Assembly (NCBI GenBank): GCA_963783195.1
Contig: CAWAMV010000004.1
Span: forward strand, 682,001-746,000
Direction of reading: 5' to 3'
Length of the DNA: 64,000 bases
DNA from: Croceibacterium_B sp963783195
GTDB taxonomy: Bacteria > Pseudomonadota > Alphaproteobacteria > Sphingomonadales > Sphingomonadaceae
Position 1 is the first letter of the stretch. Each line of letters begins with the position of its first letter. This document shows positions 24,412-32,931 of the stretch, piece after piece. The notes under the pieces were generated by a model, which had not been told where the DNA came from, made no database searches, and worked only from the letters and a program-made list of their open reading frames with translations. Made by a program: the position numbers and the translations under genes.

Positions 24412-24426
24412 TTGCTAAATAAGCAA
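24412..24426. promoter_or_regulatory. Inverted-repeat operator between arsR-type and persulfide dioxygenase genes
   Basis: TTGCT-AAATA-AGCAA is a perfect 5+5+5 inverted repeat in the 67 bp divergent region, between the regulator start (24405) and the dioxygenase start (24473). It is surrounded by unusually AT-rich sequence (ATATATAT at about 24431) for this genome. It is the natural site for the ArsR-type repressor. Confidence 0.55.
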
Positions 24427-24472
24427 CGGAATATATATGTCAAGACAGCCGACCGACCCGCAGGAGAACTCG

Positions 24473-25369
24473 ATGTCGCCCCAACCGCAGATCCGCGCCT
24501 TTTTCGACGAGCCGACCTTCACGGTGAGCTACCTCGTATGGGATCCGGCCACGCGCCGCGCCGCGGTAATCGACCCCGTGCTCGATTTCGACCTCGCGTC
24601 GGGCGAAGCCGACGTGCGCTCGGCAGAGGCCATTGTCGCTGCTGCACAGGAGGAAGGGCTGACGGTTGATTGGGTGCTGGAAACCCACGCCCACGCCGAC
24701 CATCTGTCTGCCGCCCCTTTCATCAAGCAGCGCACCGGAGCGCAGATCGGCATCGGCGAGCATATCCGTGATGTGCAGAAGATCTTCCGCCCGATCTTCC
24801 AGGCGGACGACCTGAAGACCGACGGTTCGGACTTCGACCGTCTCTTCGTCGACGGAGAGACCATCGCCCTCGGGGAACTCACGATCGAGGTGATGCACGT
24901 GCCCGGCCACACCCCGGCCGACGTCGCCTACAAGGTGGGCGACGCGGTCTTCGTGGGCGACACGCTCTTCATGCCGGACTACGGCACGGCACGGGCGGAC
25001 TTTCCGGGCGGCGACCCGCACCAGCTCTTTCATTCGATCCGCAAGCTGCTCGACCTGCCGGGCGAGACGCGACTGTTCATGTGCCATGACTATAAGGCGC
25101 CGGGGCGTGACGACTATGCCTGGGAGACGACGGTGGACGAGCAGCGCAAGCACAGCGTTCAAATACATGACGGCGTGAGCGAGGACGAGTTCGTCAAGAT
25201 GCGCGAGAGCCGCGACGCGGGCCTTGCCGTACCGCGGCTCCTGCTTCCTTCGGTCCAGGTCAACATCCGCGCCGGCCACTTCCCTCCGGCGGAAGACAAC
25301 GGCGTCGCCTATCTGCGCATTCCGGTGAAGCCGGTGAAGCGGCCGATCGAGAGCGCACCCACGAGCTGA
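24473..25369 (+). CDS. Persulfide dioxygenase-like MBL-fold protein (Blh/ETHE1 type)
   Basis: 298 residues from the ATG at 24473, which has CAGGAG 6 nt upstream; an in-frame ATG at 24437 lacks a site. Metal ligands appear in ETHAHADHLSAA, VMHVPGHTPADV, VGDTLF and LFMCHDY. The C-terminal LPSVQVNIRAGHFPPAEDNG is typical of the bacterial Blh group. These iron enzymes oxidise glutathione persulfide to sulphite. With the regulator and TauE exporter it forms a sulphide detoxification module. Confidence 0.88.
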   Translation: MSPQPQIRAFFDEPTFTVSYLVWDPATRRAAVIDPVLDFDLASGEADVRSAEAIVAAAQEEGLTVDWVLETHAHADHLSAAPFIKQRTGAQIGIGEHIRDVQKIFRPIFQADDLKTDGSDFDRLFVDGETIALGELTIEVMHVPGHTPADVAYKVGDAVFVGDTLFMPDYGTARADFPGGDPHQLFHSIRKLLDLPGETRLFMCHDYKAPGRDDYAWETTVDEQRKHSVQIHDGVSEDEFVKMRESRDAGLAVPRLLLPSVQVNIRAGHFPPAEDNGVAYLRIPVKPVKRPIESAPTS

Positions 25370-25402
25370 GCGCGCTGGCTCGGCCGGTCCGCCGGCAATG
25401 CC

Positions 25403-25684
25403 TCAGCGAGCCGCCAGCATGCAGGCGATCGCCGGGTGCAGCGGGTCGACGAAATCGACGATGAAGGAATAGGGGGTCGCCACCGCGATCCGGGCGTCCA
25501 ACGGGCCGACCTCGTCGAGCTTCAGCCTGACGTCCTGCCCGACCGCGAAGCGCGACCCGTCGGCGTGGATCATGCAGCCGGTCTCACTGAGACCTGAAAC
25601 ACTGGCGGTCGACGCCACGCCCCGGCCGATGCGGTAACTGGCGACGATACGCGAGCCGCGTTGCGCAACCGGCGAAGTAGACAT
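25403..25684 (-). CDS. PilZ-like domain protein
   Basis: 93 residues. The segment SVSGLSETGCMIHADG followed by FAVGQDVRLKL matches the beta-barrel part of short PilZ proteins, with an Arg-containing N-terminus (QRGSR) where the c-di-GMP-binding RXXXR would lie. The arginine spacing is not canonical, so ligand binding is uncertain. It stands alone, convergent with the dioxygenase gene. The 125 nt upstream hold no further gene. Confidence 0.6.
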   Translation of the reverse strand: MSTSPVAQRGSRIVASYRIGRGVASTASVSGLSETGCMIHADGSRFAVGQDVRLKLDEVGPLDARIAVATPYSFIVDFVDPLHPAIACMLAAR

Positions 25685-25809
25685 TTGGGTGCGACCCCCC
25701 TGAATTCAAACGAGTTTTAGCAATGTGCCCGGCTACCTACTGATTCGGTTGCAGCGGGTCAAAGAAAGCGGCGAAAAATGCGTCGGGCCGAACCTTGAAG
25801 CGCCGAGTG

Positions 25810-27453
25810 TCAGCGGATGGCACCCAGCGCCGCGCGCGCGCCCGCCAGCGTAGCCTCGGCCACCGGGTCGTTTATCCGCAGGCGGAGGGAGCGTTCGGCC
25901 TCGCGCGCGGCGCCTACCGCATCGCCCTGCGCCAGCAGGACCGCTGCGAGGTCACGGCGAACCGGGTACCAGAAAGCCGGTGGATCGGTGAAATTGTTGA
26001 AGCTCCTGGTTTCCTCGATCTCGGCCGCCTTGGCATAGGCCGCAGCCGCCTCGTCCAGTTTGCCCTCAAGCCGTGCGGCGCGGCCTTCGAGTACGCTGCG
26101 CAGAATGCCGAGCATCTGTTCGGCCGGCTTCACGTCGCCCGCCTCGGGATCGTCGGCGATCTTGGCGGGAATGGCGGCGGCCTCGGCGCGCGCGCCGGCG
26201 GCATCGCCGCTCCAGGCCGCGGCCTCGCCCCGTGCGAAATGCCAGGCCGCCTTGAGGTACGGTTGTTCGGGCTCCTCCAGCGTCGCCACGGCGCCGGGAT
26301 CGAAGCGCGCGAAGGCAAAGTAACCCGACGACATCAGCAGTTCGCCGATGGCCGAGGACTTGCGCGGCACGTCCTCCTTGCGCGTGGCCGAGGCGATCAG
26401 CGGTCGGGCGAGATCGAGCGCGACAGCCGAATCTCCGGCCATCAGCGCGCCGCCAAGGCCGTAGATCACGTTGTGCGCGTGGTACGGCAGGTTGAAAGCG
26501 TCATGCATCTCCATCATGCCGAGACGCCTTGCGTTTTCCTTGCCGATCTCGACCGCGCGACGGTTGGTCAGCGCGGCATCTTCGTAGCGGCCGACCCAGT
26601 ACCAGGTGTGCGCCGGCATGTGAACGAGATGGCTCGCATTGGGGGCCAGCTCGGCGAGCTTGTCAGCGTAGGGCTCGGCCTTTTCCGGCTCGCCGAGTAC
26701 CTCGGTCGCGTGGATGTAGAAGTGGATCGCCGGGGTATGCTCGGGGGTGCTGGCGAGCACGGTTTCGAGGAGCGGCAGCGTCTTGCGGACTTCGGCCAGC
26801 GCCTGGTCCTCGTCGGCGTCGTCCTGCCAGCCGTTAAAGGCATCGACCATCATCGCGTCGGCGGTGAGGACGGCGATCTCGTTGTCCTCGGGGAACCGCT
26901 GCTGCACTGCCTGCATCGCCAGCATGTAGGCGTGGTCGCGCTTCGCGGTGTCGCCGGAGCGGAAGCGCTGGACGAGCGCGGCGGTCAGCGCCTTTTCCTT
27001 TGCCGTGCCGCTCTTGCGTGCGATCCGGGCGGCGTCGCGAACCATCGGGTTCAGCTCGGCGCGCTCCCTGGCGTCGAGGCCGAAGTTGATCGTCGGCCCG
27101 GTGACCAGCGCCCGGCCCCACTTGCACATGGCGCAAGACCGATCGAGCCGCACCGCCTCCTGCATCGCCGCCTTGGCCGCACTGTGGGCGAAGGCTGCAC
27201 CCAGCTCCATGCCGTTGGAAAAGAACGCCTGTGCCTGCGGAACCGCTGTCGTGATCGGGAAGCCGCCGGTGCCGTAGCCGGGGAGCAGATCGGTTGTCTC
27301 GGCGACGAGGCGGAACACGTTCCTTTCATGCTCGTCAGGAGTAGGGTCGGTGGCGTGATCGGTCGGTTCGGTCGTGACCGCATGGTCCTGCGCCGTTGCC
27401 GGCCTGGCGAGCAGCGCGAAGACCGCCAGGGCTATCGTCTTCGTCGTTCGCAT
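25810..27453 (-). CDS. Secreted TPR-repeat protein
   Basis: 547 residues with a signal peptide (MRTTKTIALAVFALLARPATA, cleavage after ATA). The mature region is almost all helical with TPR-like repeats, for example AQAFFSNGMELGAAFAHSAA, LGEPEKAEPYADKLAELAPN and LEGKLDEAAAAYAKAAEIEE. A CAMCKWG pair near residue 107 could form a disulphide or bind a metal. Related proteins of unknown role occur in many sphingomonads. No enzymatic motif is seen. Its end abuts nothing informative; the next gene upstream is SPT. Confidence 0.75.
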   Translation of the reverse strand: MRTTKTIALAVFALLARPATAQDHAVTTEPTDHATDPTPDEHERNVFRLVAETTDLLPGYGTGGFPITTAVPQAQAFFSNGMELGAAFAHSAAKAAMQEAVRLDRSCAMCKWGRALVTGPTINFGLDARERAELNPMVRDAARIARKSGTAKEKALTAALVQRFRSGDTAKRDHAYMLAMQAVQQRFPEDNEIAVLTADAMMVDAFNGWQDDADEDQALAEVRKTLPLLETVLASTPEHTPAIHFYIHATEVLGEPEKAEPYADKLAELAPNASHLVHMPAHTWYWVGRYEDAALTNRRAVEIGKENARRLGMMEMHDAFNLPYHAHNVIYGLGGALMAGDSAVALDLARPLIASATRKEDVPRKSSAIGELLMSSGYFAFARFDPGAVATLEEPEQPYLKAAWHFARGEAAAWSGDAAGARAEAAAIPAKIADDPEAGDVKPAEQMLGILRSVLEGRAARLEGKLDEAAAAYAKAAEIEETRSFNNFTDPPAFWYPVRRDLAAVLLAQGDAVGAAREAERSLRLRINDPVAEATLAGARAALGAIR

Positions 27454-27481
27454 GCCCGTCTCCCCCTGCGGACTGCGCCGC

Positions 27482-28735
27482 CTATTCGATGATGCCGACG
27501 GCCTTTCCGGCCCGTTCGAATATGCCCAGGATGGTCTCGACCTCTTCCTCGGTGTGTTCGGCGCAGAGCGAGCAGCGCAGCAGCGTCATGTTGGCTGGCG
27601 TCGCCGGCGGGCGCGCGAGGTTCACGTAGAGCCCTTCGTGCAGCAGGGCTTCCCACATCGCCGCACCGCGCTCGAGGTCGGGCATGATGACCGCCACGAT
27701 CGCGCTCTGCGGGTCGTCCGTGCCGAGCTGGAAGCCGAGCGCCTTGAGCCCGCCGTGGAGCCGCTTGGAATTCTCCCACAGATGGGCGCGCTTGTTGCTG
27801 CCGTGCATCAGCTTGCGAATGCTGGTGGCGGCGGTCGCCACCACGCTGGGCGGCAGCGACGCGGTGAACACGTAGGGCCGGCAGACCAGCCGCAGGATCT
27901 CGAACTTCGGGTGGTTGGAGACGCAGAAGCCGCCGACGGTGCCGACGCTCTTGGAAAAGGTACCGATGACGAAGTCGACCTGGTCCAGCACGCCCTGGTC
28001 CTCGGCCACGCCGCGACCATTGGGGCCGATGAAGCCCATCGAGTGCGCCTCGTCGACCAGCACCATGGCGCCGGCTTCCTTGGAGACGCGGATCATCTCC
28101 TTGAGAGGGGCCACGTCGCCGAGCATTGAGTAGACGCCCTCGAGCACCACCAGCTTGCCGGCACCTTCCGGGATGCGCCTGAGGCGCTTTTCCAGCGCCT
28201 CGACGTCGTTGTGCTTGAAGGGCACGATCTCGGCGTTGCCCATCGCGCAGCCGTCCCAGATGGAAGCGTGGCTGTCGATGTCGAGCACGACGTAATCGCC
28301 CTTGCCGGCGATGGTCGAAATGATGCCGAGGTTCGCCTGATAGCCGGTGGAGAACACCATGGCATGATCCATGGCGTAGAACTCTTTCAGTGCCTCCTCG
28401 CACTCCTTGTGGCCCTGGTAGGTGCCGTTGAGCACCCGGCTTCCGGTTGTGCCCGAGCCGTAGTTGTCGAGCGCCTCCTTGCCCGCCTCGATCACGTCGG
28501 GGTCGAAGGTCATGCCCATGTAGTTGTAGGTGCCGAGCAGGATCGTGTCGCGCCCGTTGCAGATCGCCCGGGTGGGGGAGAGGACCTTCTCCATCACCAG
28601 GTTGAACGGGTCTTCCATCCCGCTCGCCAGCAGGTCGGACCGTTGCTTGATCAGCGGGTCGAACTTGGAGAACAGGTCCGGCCTGTCGCCTTCGAGTTCG
28701 ACCGGCTTGTCGGGCTGGCTGATGCCTTCGCTCAT
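27482..28735 (-). CDS. spt: Serine palmitoyltransferase
   Basis: 417 residues from the ATG at 28735. It is a fold-type I PLP enzyme of the alpha-oxoamine synthase family: VFSTGYQANLG near residue 125, DEAHSMGFIGPNGRG near 220, and the PLP lysine in IGTFSKSVGTVGGF. Length and sequence are those of the soluble Sphingomonas enzyme, which condenses serine with palmitoyl thioester to start sphingolipid synthesis. KBL or HemA are less likely because the N-terminal FDPLIKQRSDLLASGMEDPF extension is SPT-like. The ACP gene lies 8 nt upstream. Confidence 0.92.
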   Translation of the reverse strand: MSEGISQPDKPVELEGDRPDLFSKFDPLIKQRSDLLASGMEDPFNLVMEKVLSPTRAICNGRDTILLGTYNYMGMTFDPDVIEAGKEALDNYGSGTTGSRVLNGTYQGHKECEEALKEFYAMDHAMVFSTGYQANLGIISTIAGKGDYVVLDIDSHASIWDGCAMGNAEIVPFKHNDVEALEKRLRRIPEGAGKLVVLEGVYSMLGDVAPLKEMIRVSKEAGAMVLVDEAHSMGFIGPNGRGVAEDQGVLDQVDFVIGTFSKSVGTVGGFCVSNHPKFEILRLVCRPYVFTASLPPSVVATAATSIRKLMHGSNKRAHLWENSKRLHGGLKALGFQLGTDDPQSAIVAVIMPDLERGAAMWEALLHEGLYVNLARPPATPANMTLLRCSLCAEHTEEEVETILGIFERAGKAVGIIE

Positions 28736-28743
28736 GGCCGGGC

Positions 28744-28986
28744 TCAGCCGTCCGTCAGCTTGCACACGGCGTCGACCAACTGGCCGTAGCTCTCGATCTC
28801 GGCCTGCTGGTTCATGCTGATGATGATGTCGAACTCGTCCTCGATCGCGGCGACGAAGTCCATCACCGTCAGGCTGTCGAATTCGAGATCGCCGGCAAAG
28901 GTTGTGCTGTCCGTGATCTCCACGCCCTTCTTGTTGAAGGGTTCGATCAGGTTGCGGATGCGGGTGTCTACGTCGGCTCGTTGCAT
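28744..28986 (-). CDS. Acyl carrier protein paired with serine palmitoyltransferase
   Basis: About 80 residues from an ATG at 28986 (a GTG at 28995 is an alternative; neither has a clear ribosome-binding site). The phosphopantetheine site is in LEFDSLTVMDF. The rest is typical four-helix ACP sequence, though the C-terminus (YGQLVDAVCKLTDG) differs from housekeeping AcpP. It sits immediately before SPT, which suggests it delivers the acyl chain for sphingolipid synthesis. Confidence 0.88.
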   Translation of the reverse strand: MQRADVDTRIRNLIEPFNKKGVEITDSTTFAGDLEFDSLTVMDFVAAIEDEFDIIISMNQQAEIESYGQLVDAVCKLTDG

Positions 28987-29017
28987 CGGGGGCACAAGCG
29001 GATTCGAGGGCGAAAAG

Positions 29018-29410
29018 TCAAGCGTGGACGGGGTGCGCCCTCTTGCCTTCGAGCAGGCCGCGCACCGCGGTCATGAACGGTCCGATGCTGACCGGCTTGG
29101 CGAGATAGCCTTCCGCGCCGACCTGGCGGATGCGCTCCTCGTCACCCTTGCCGGCATAGGCGGTCACGGCGAGGACCGGGATCTCGCGCAGGTTTACGTC
29201 GCGTTTCAGCCCGGCGATGATGTCGAGGCCGGATACGTCGGCCAGCTGGATGTCCATGATGACGAGGTTGGGAACGAACGCCCGGGCGCGTTCCAGCGCG
29301 GTTTCCCCGTCGGCCACCGGCTCGACGGAAAAGCCCCCCGCCATCAGCACGTCGCAGAAAAGCTTCCTGTTCAGGTCGTTGTCCTCGACAACGAGTATCC
29401 GTTTCGTCAT
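29018..29410 (-). CDS. Single-domain response regulator, DivK-like
   Basis: 130 residues from the ATG at 29410. It is a bare receiver domain: acidic pair VEDNDLNRKLF, phosphoacceptor Asp in LVIMDIQLADVSG, Thr in AVTAYA and Lys in GYLAKPV. DivK-type proteins transmit cell-cycle phosphorelay signals toward CtrA. The divergent DUF3572 neighbour is the usual partner of divK in alphaproteobacteria. ctrA lies 20 kb away in this window. Confidence 0.85.
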   Translation of the reverse strand: MTKRILVVEDNDLNRKLFCDVLMAGGFSVEPVADGETALERARAFVPNLVIMDIQLADVSGLDIIAGLKRDVNLREIPVLAVTAYAGKGDEERIRQVGAEGYLAKPVSIGPFMTAVRGLLEGKRAHPVHA

Positions 29411-29474
29411 GGCGCCCCCAGGCTGCCTCCGTTCCCCTTTGGAGGCTGTGGATAAGTTGTAACCAGATAAGCCG

Positions 29475-29756
29475 ATGCTGACAAACCCGAATCTCCCTTC
29501 AGGCTCGCCCGACCCGGCAAGTGTGGCTTTGCAGGCACTCGCCTGGGTGCTCGCCGACGAGCGCCGCGCCCGGCGTTTCCTCGACCTCACCGGCCTGACG
29601 CCGGACGAGCTTCGCGCCGGGATCGGCAGCGGCGCGACGCAGGGCTCGGTGCTCGATTTCCTCGCTTCGCACGAGCCCGACCTCGTCGCGGCGGCCGAAG
29701 CGCTGGGCATCGCGCCCGCGGACATCGCCGCTGCCAACCGGAACCTCGCGCGGTGA
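29475..29756 (+). CDS. DUF3572 protein
   Basis: 93 residues. The segments ALQALAWVLADERRARRFLD and LTPDELRAGIGSGATQGSVLDFL are the DUF3572 core. The function is unknown. The gene sits divergently from the DivK-like gene, a linkage seen across alphaproteobacteria. The next gene starts at a GTG overlapping its stop. Confidence 0.85.
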   Translation: MLTNPNLPSGSPDPASVALQALAWVLADERRARRFLDLTGLTPDELRAGIGSGATQGSVLDFLASHEPDLVAAAEALGIAPADIAAANRNLAR

Positions 29757-30379
29757 TCCGGCCGCTGGTCGTCACCGATTGCGACGAGGTGCTGCTGCAC
29801 ATGGTGCGCCACTTCCGCGATTGGCTGGGCGAGGAGCACGGCATCGTCTTTGCTCTGGAGGGCAATCCCTTCGCCCAGTCGGTCAGCTACAGGGACGGCG
29901 GCAAGGTCGAGGAAGCCGAGCTGTGGCGCCTGCTCAACCTGTTCTTTGACACCGAGATGAACCGCCAGACCGAGATCGAGGGCGCGGCCGCGGCACTCGC
30001 CGAACTGGGTCGCGAGGCCGACGTCGTCGTCCTGACCAACCTCGTCGACCGCTTTGGCGATATGCGAACCGAACAGCTACGCAGCCACGGCATCGAGGCG
30101 AAGGTCTTCACCAACCAGGGCCCCAAGGGCGAGGCGCTCAAGCGCATCGTGGAAGAGCACGGGGCAAGCCGCGCGGTCTTCATCGACGATCTCGCCGTCC
30201 ATCACGCCAGCGCGCGCGAGGTGCTGCCGCATGTCGGCCGGCTGCACTTCTGCGGCGAACCGTCGATCGCCCCGCACGTCCCCTGCGCGCACCGCCAGGG
30301 CGACGCCCACGCGCGGATAGACACCTGGGCAGAAGCCTTGCCCTGGCTCCTCGAAACATTGCATGGAAAGTCCGCATGA
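29753..30379 (+). CDS. HAD-superfamily hydrolase-like protein
   Basis: 208 residues from a GTG overlapping the DUF3572 stop (GTGA). HAD motif I is degenerate: VVTDCDEVLLHMV has the first Asp and Cys-Asp in place of DXD. Motif II is VLTNL and the later FIDDLAVHH supplies the acidic motif IV. It likely hydrolyses a phosphate ester, but the altered motif I makes the substrate and even activity uncertain. It is coupled to the RidA gene (ATGA). Confidence 0.72.
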   Translation: MIRPLVVTDCDEVLLHMVRHFRDWLGEEHGIVFALEGNPFAQSVSYRDGGKVEEAELWRLLNLFFDTEMNRQTEIEGAAAALAELGREADVVVLTNLVDRFGDMRTEQLRSHGIEAKVFTNQGPKGEALKRIVEEHGASRAVFIDDLAVHHASAREVLPHVGRLHFCGEPSIAPHVPCAHRQGDAHARIDTWAEALPWLLETLHGKSA

Positions 30380-30834
30380 GCATCGAATCGCGCCTCGCCG
30401 AACTCGGCATCCAGCTTCCCAAGGCTGCCGCACCGGTGGCAAGCTATGTGCCGGTCGTAACCGTGGGCCCGATGGCCTACGTCTCGGGCCAGCTGCCCTT
30501 CATCGACGGCGAGCTGGTGACCGGCCGCCTTGGCGAAGACGTGGATCTCGAGCTCGGGATGCGGGCGGCGCGCGCCTGCGGGCTGATGATCCTCGCGCAG
30601 CTCAAGGCGGCGCTTGGCTCGCTCGACAAGGTGGAACGGATCGTCAAGCTCGGCGGGTTCGTCAATTCGGCCGGCGCCTTCACCGACCAGCCCAAGGTCG
30701 TGAACGGCTGCTCCGACCTGATGGTCGACATCTTCGGCGAGGCGGGCAAGCACGCGCGCAGCGCGGTCGGCGTGCCGGTCCTGCCGCTCGGCGCTGCGGT
30801 CGAGGTCGACGCGGTGGTGAGCCTCGTGGCGTGA
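30376..30834 (+). CDS. RidA-family protein
   Basis: 152 residues. The N-terminal AAPVASYVPVV and YVSGQLPFIDGEL, and the C-terminal RSAVGVPVLPLGAAVEVDAV, are the RidA/YjgF signature, including the conserved Arg that binds the imine carboxylate. The longer variant of about 150 residues is common in alphaproteobacteria. It is coupled to the HAD gene upstream, and the GDPD gene follows 3 nt after. Confidence 0.9.
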   Translation: MSIESRLAELGIQLPKAAAPVASYVPVVTVGPMAYVSGQLPFIDGELVTGRLGEDVDLELGMRAARACGLMILAQLKAALGSLDKVERIVKLGGFVNSAGAFTDQPKVVNGCSDLMVDIFGEAGKHARSAVGVPVLPLGAAVEVDAVVSLVA

Positions 30835-30837
30835 GCC

Positions 30838-31644
30838 TTGTCGGCGCTTGAGGTCCTCTCCGGCCTGTTCGGGCCGGCCTCCGCGCCCGACCCCGCGCGG
30901 GTCGCCTGGCTGAAGGACTGGAACTACGCCCACCGCGGGCTGCATTCGGGCGCCGTGCCGGAAAACTCGCTGTCGGCCTTCGCCGCGGCGATCGCCGCGG
31001 GCATGGGCATCGAGTGCGACGTGCAGGCGAGCAGCGACGGCCGGGCGATGGTGTTCCACGACTGGGAGCTCGACCGGCTAACAGCCGAAAGCGGCCCCGT
31101 CGCGGGGCTGAGCGCCGAGCGGCTGTCGCAGATCCCGCTCGGCGAGGGCAAGGACCGCATCCCGATACTGCGCGACCTGCTCGGCCTCGTGCGCGGACGG
31201 GTGCCGCTGCTGATCGAGATCAAGTCGCGCCTGACATTGCGCGGAGGGGGGCGGACGCCCGTGCCGCTGTGCCTGGCGGTCAAGCGCGACCTCGAAGGCT
31301 ACCGCGGCCCGGTCGCGATCATGAGCTTCGATCCGCGGGTAAGCGCGTGGTTCGCCGCCTATGCGCCCGACATCGTCCGCGGCCTCGTGGTGACGGAGGA
31401 GAACGCCCGCACGATGACCGGCGCCCTCCGTCGCCGCCAGTTCCTCCGCCTCGCGAAGCCCGATTTCCTTGCCTACGATGTGCGCGACCTGCCGAGCGCG
31501 TTCGCCGCGGCCCAGCGCAAGCGCGGCCTGCCGCTGCTCACCTGGACAGTGCGCAGCCGCGCCCTGCTCGACCGCGCACGCGACTACGCCGACGCGCCGA
31601 TTGCCGAAGGCGAGGGCGTGGCGCTGGAGCCGTACGAGCAATGA
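30838..31644 (+). CDS. Glycerophosphodiester phosphodiesterase family protein
   Basis: 268 residues from a TTG at 30838, three nt after the RidA stop. Catalytic elements are present: AHRGLHSGAVPENS (His-Arg and Glu), IECDVQASSDG (metal ligands) and VFHDWELDRLT (second catalytic His). The later IEIKSR supplies another metal ligand. It should hydrolyse glycerophosphodiesters or a related lipid headgroup. There is no signal peptide, so it is cytoplasmic. Confidence 0.88.
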   Translation: MSALEVLSGLFGPASAPDPARVAWLKDWNYAHRGLHSGAVPENSLSAFAAAIAAGMGIECDVQASSDGRAMVFHDWELDRLTAESGPVAGLSAERLSQIPLGEGKDRIPILRDLLGLVRGRVPLLIEIKSRLTLRGGGRTPVPLCLAVKRDLEGYRGPVAIMSFDPRVSAWFAAYAPDIVRGLVVTEENARTMTGALRRRQFLRLAKPDFLAYDVRDLPSAFAAAQRKRGLPLLTWTVRSRALLDRARDYADAPIAEGEGVALEPYEQ

Positions 31645-31696
31645 TCTGCCCGCCAGGGCGGGTTCTGAATCCCAAGTTGTGCGTTAGACTGTATTG

Positions 31697-32833
31697 ATGG
31701 CGGACGGAGATCTCATCGCGCGCGTGGCCACTGCGGTAGGCTCGGTCCCGGCGGACGCCTGGGACGCGCTGGCCGGACAGGATAATCCGTTCGTTTCCCA
31801 CGCGTTCCTGACCGCGCTGGAACACTCCGGCAGCGTCGGGGCCGGTACCGGCTGGAGCCCCGCTCCCCTGCTGATCGAGGATTCGCGCGGTGAACTGCTC
31901 GCCGCGGCACCCGCCTACCTCAAGAGCCACAGCCAGGGCGAATACGTGTTCGACCACGCCTGGGCCGACGCGTGGGAGCGGGCCGGCGGGCGCTATTACC
32001 CCAAGCTGCAGATTGCCGCGCCGTTCACCCCGGCAACCGGCCCGCGCCTGCTGCTGTCCGACGAGGGCTATGCCGCGCCGCTGCTGGGGGCGGCCGAGAG
32101 CCTGTGCCTGCAGCACGGCCTGTCGGGCGCGCACGCCACGTTCGTGGAGCCGGCCCAGCGGACGCTGTTCGAACGCGCCGGCTGGCTGCTGCGGAACGAT
32201 ATCCAGTTCCACTGGGAGAATCGCGGTTACGACAGCTTCGACGATTTCCTCGCGGCTCTGGCTTCGCGCAAGCGCAAGGACCTGCGCAAGGAACGGGCCA
32301 GGGCGCAGGAGGGGGTGGAGATTCGCCACCTGAGCGGCAGCGAGATCCGCCCCGAGCACTGGGATGCCTTCTGGGTGTTCTATCAGGACACCGGCGCGCG
32401 CAAGTGGGGCCAGCCCTATCTCACGCGCGAGGCGTTCGACCTGTTCGGCGAGCGGATGGGCGAACAGGTTCTGCTCATCCTCGCCTTCATGGATGGGGAG
32501 CCGATCGCCGGCGCGCTCAACTTCATCGGCGGGGAGGCACTCTACGGGCGCTATTGGGGCTGCACGGTGGACAAGCCGTTCCTGCATTTCGAGCTGTGCT
32601 ATTACCAGGCGATCGACGCGGCCATCGCGCGCGGCCTGCAGCGCGTGGAGGCGGGGGCGCAGGGCGGGCACAAGCTGGCCCGTGGATACGAACCGGTGCG
32701 GACCTGGTCGGCGCACTGGCTGGCGGACACGGGTTTCCGCGAGGCGGTGGAGGATTTCCTCGAGCGCGAACGGCAGGGCGTCGCACAGGACAGCCTCTAT
32801 CTGTCGGGCAAGACGCCCTTCAGAAAGGGCTGA
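31697..32833 (+). CDS. GNAT-fold acyltransferase, DUF482 (peptidogalycan-like)
   Basis: 378 residues from the ATG at 31697. The DUF482 pattern is clear: NPFVSHAFLTALEHSGSVG near the N-terminus, SRKRKDLRKERARAQ near residue 190, and GRYWGCTVDKPFLHFELCYY near 285. The family is related to FemAB-type and other GNAT acyltransferases. The donor and acceptor are unknown. It follows the GDPD gene by 52 nt. Confidence 0.85.
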   Translation: MADGDLIARVATAVGSVPADAWDALAGQDNPFVSHAFLTALEHSGSVGAGTGWSPAPLLIEDSRGELLAAAPAYLKSHSQGEYVFDHAWADAWERAGGRYYPKLQIAAPFTPATGPRLLLSDEGYAAPLLGAAESLCLQHGLSGAHATFVEPAQRTLFERAGWLLRNDIQFHWENRGYDSFDDFLAALASRKRKDLRKERARAQEGVEIRHLSGSEIRPEHWDAFWVFYQDTGARKWGQPYLTREAFDLFGERMGEQVLLILAFMDGEPIAGALNFIGGEALYGRYWGCTVDKPFLHFELCYYQAIDAAIARGLQRVEAGAQGGHKLARGYEPVRTWSAHWLADTGFREAVEDFLERERQGVAQDSLYLSGKTPFRKG

Positions 32834-32891
32834 CAGACGCGATTGCGCCGCGCTCGGCACAGCTGGGCCGCTATCGTCGGGGGGCCGTCAG

Positions 32892-32918
32892 CAATCCCGG
32901 CTTTCACTGGATGACGGA
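32892..32918. repeat. Short palindromic repeat (GTCATCC...GGGAT family)
   Basis: On the minus strand CGTCATCCAGTGAAAGCCGGGATTGC lies in the 98 bp gap before the Sel1 gene. A related unit with CGTCATCCCAGCGGAAGCTGG occurs at 39180-39206 beside the second GIY-YIG remnant. This type of intergenic unit is common in proteobacterial genomes. Confidence 0.5.
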
Positions 32919-32931
32919 ATCGGCCGCAAGA

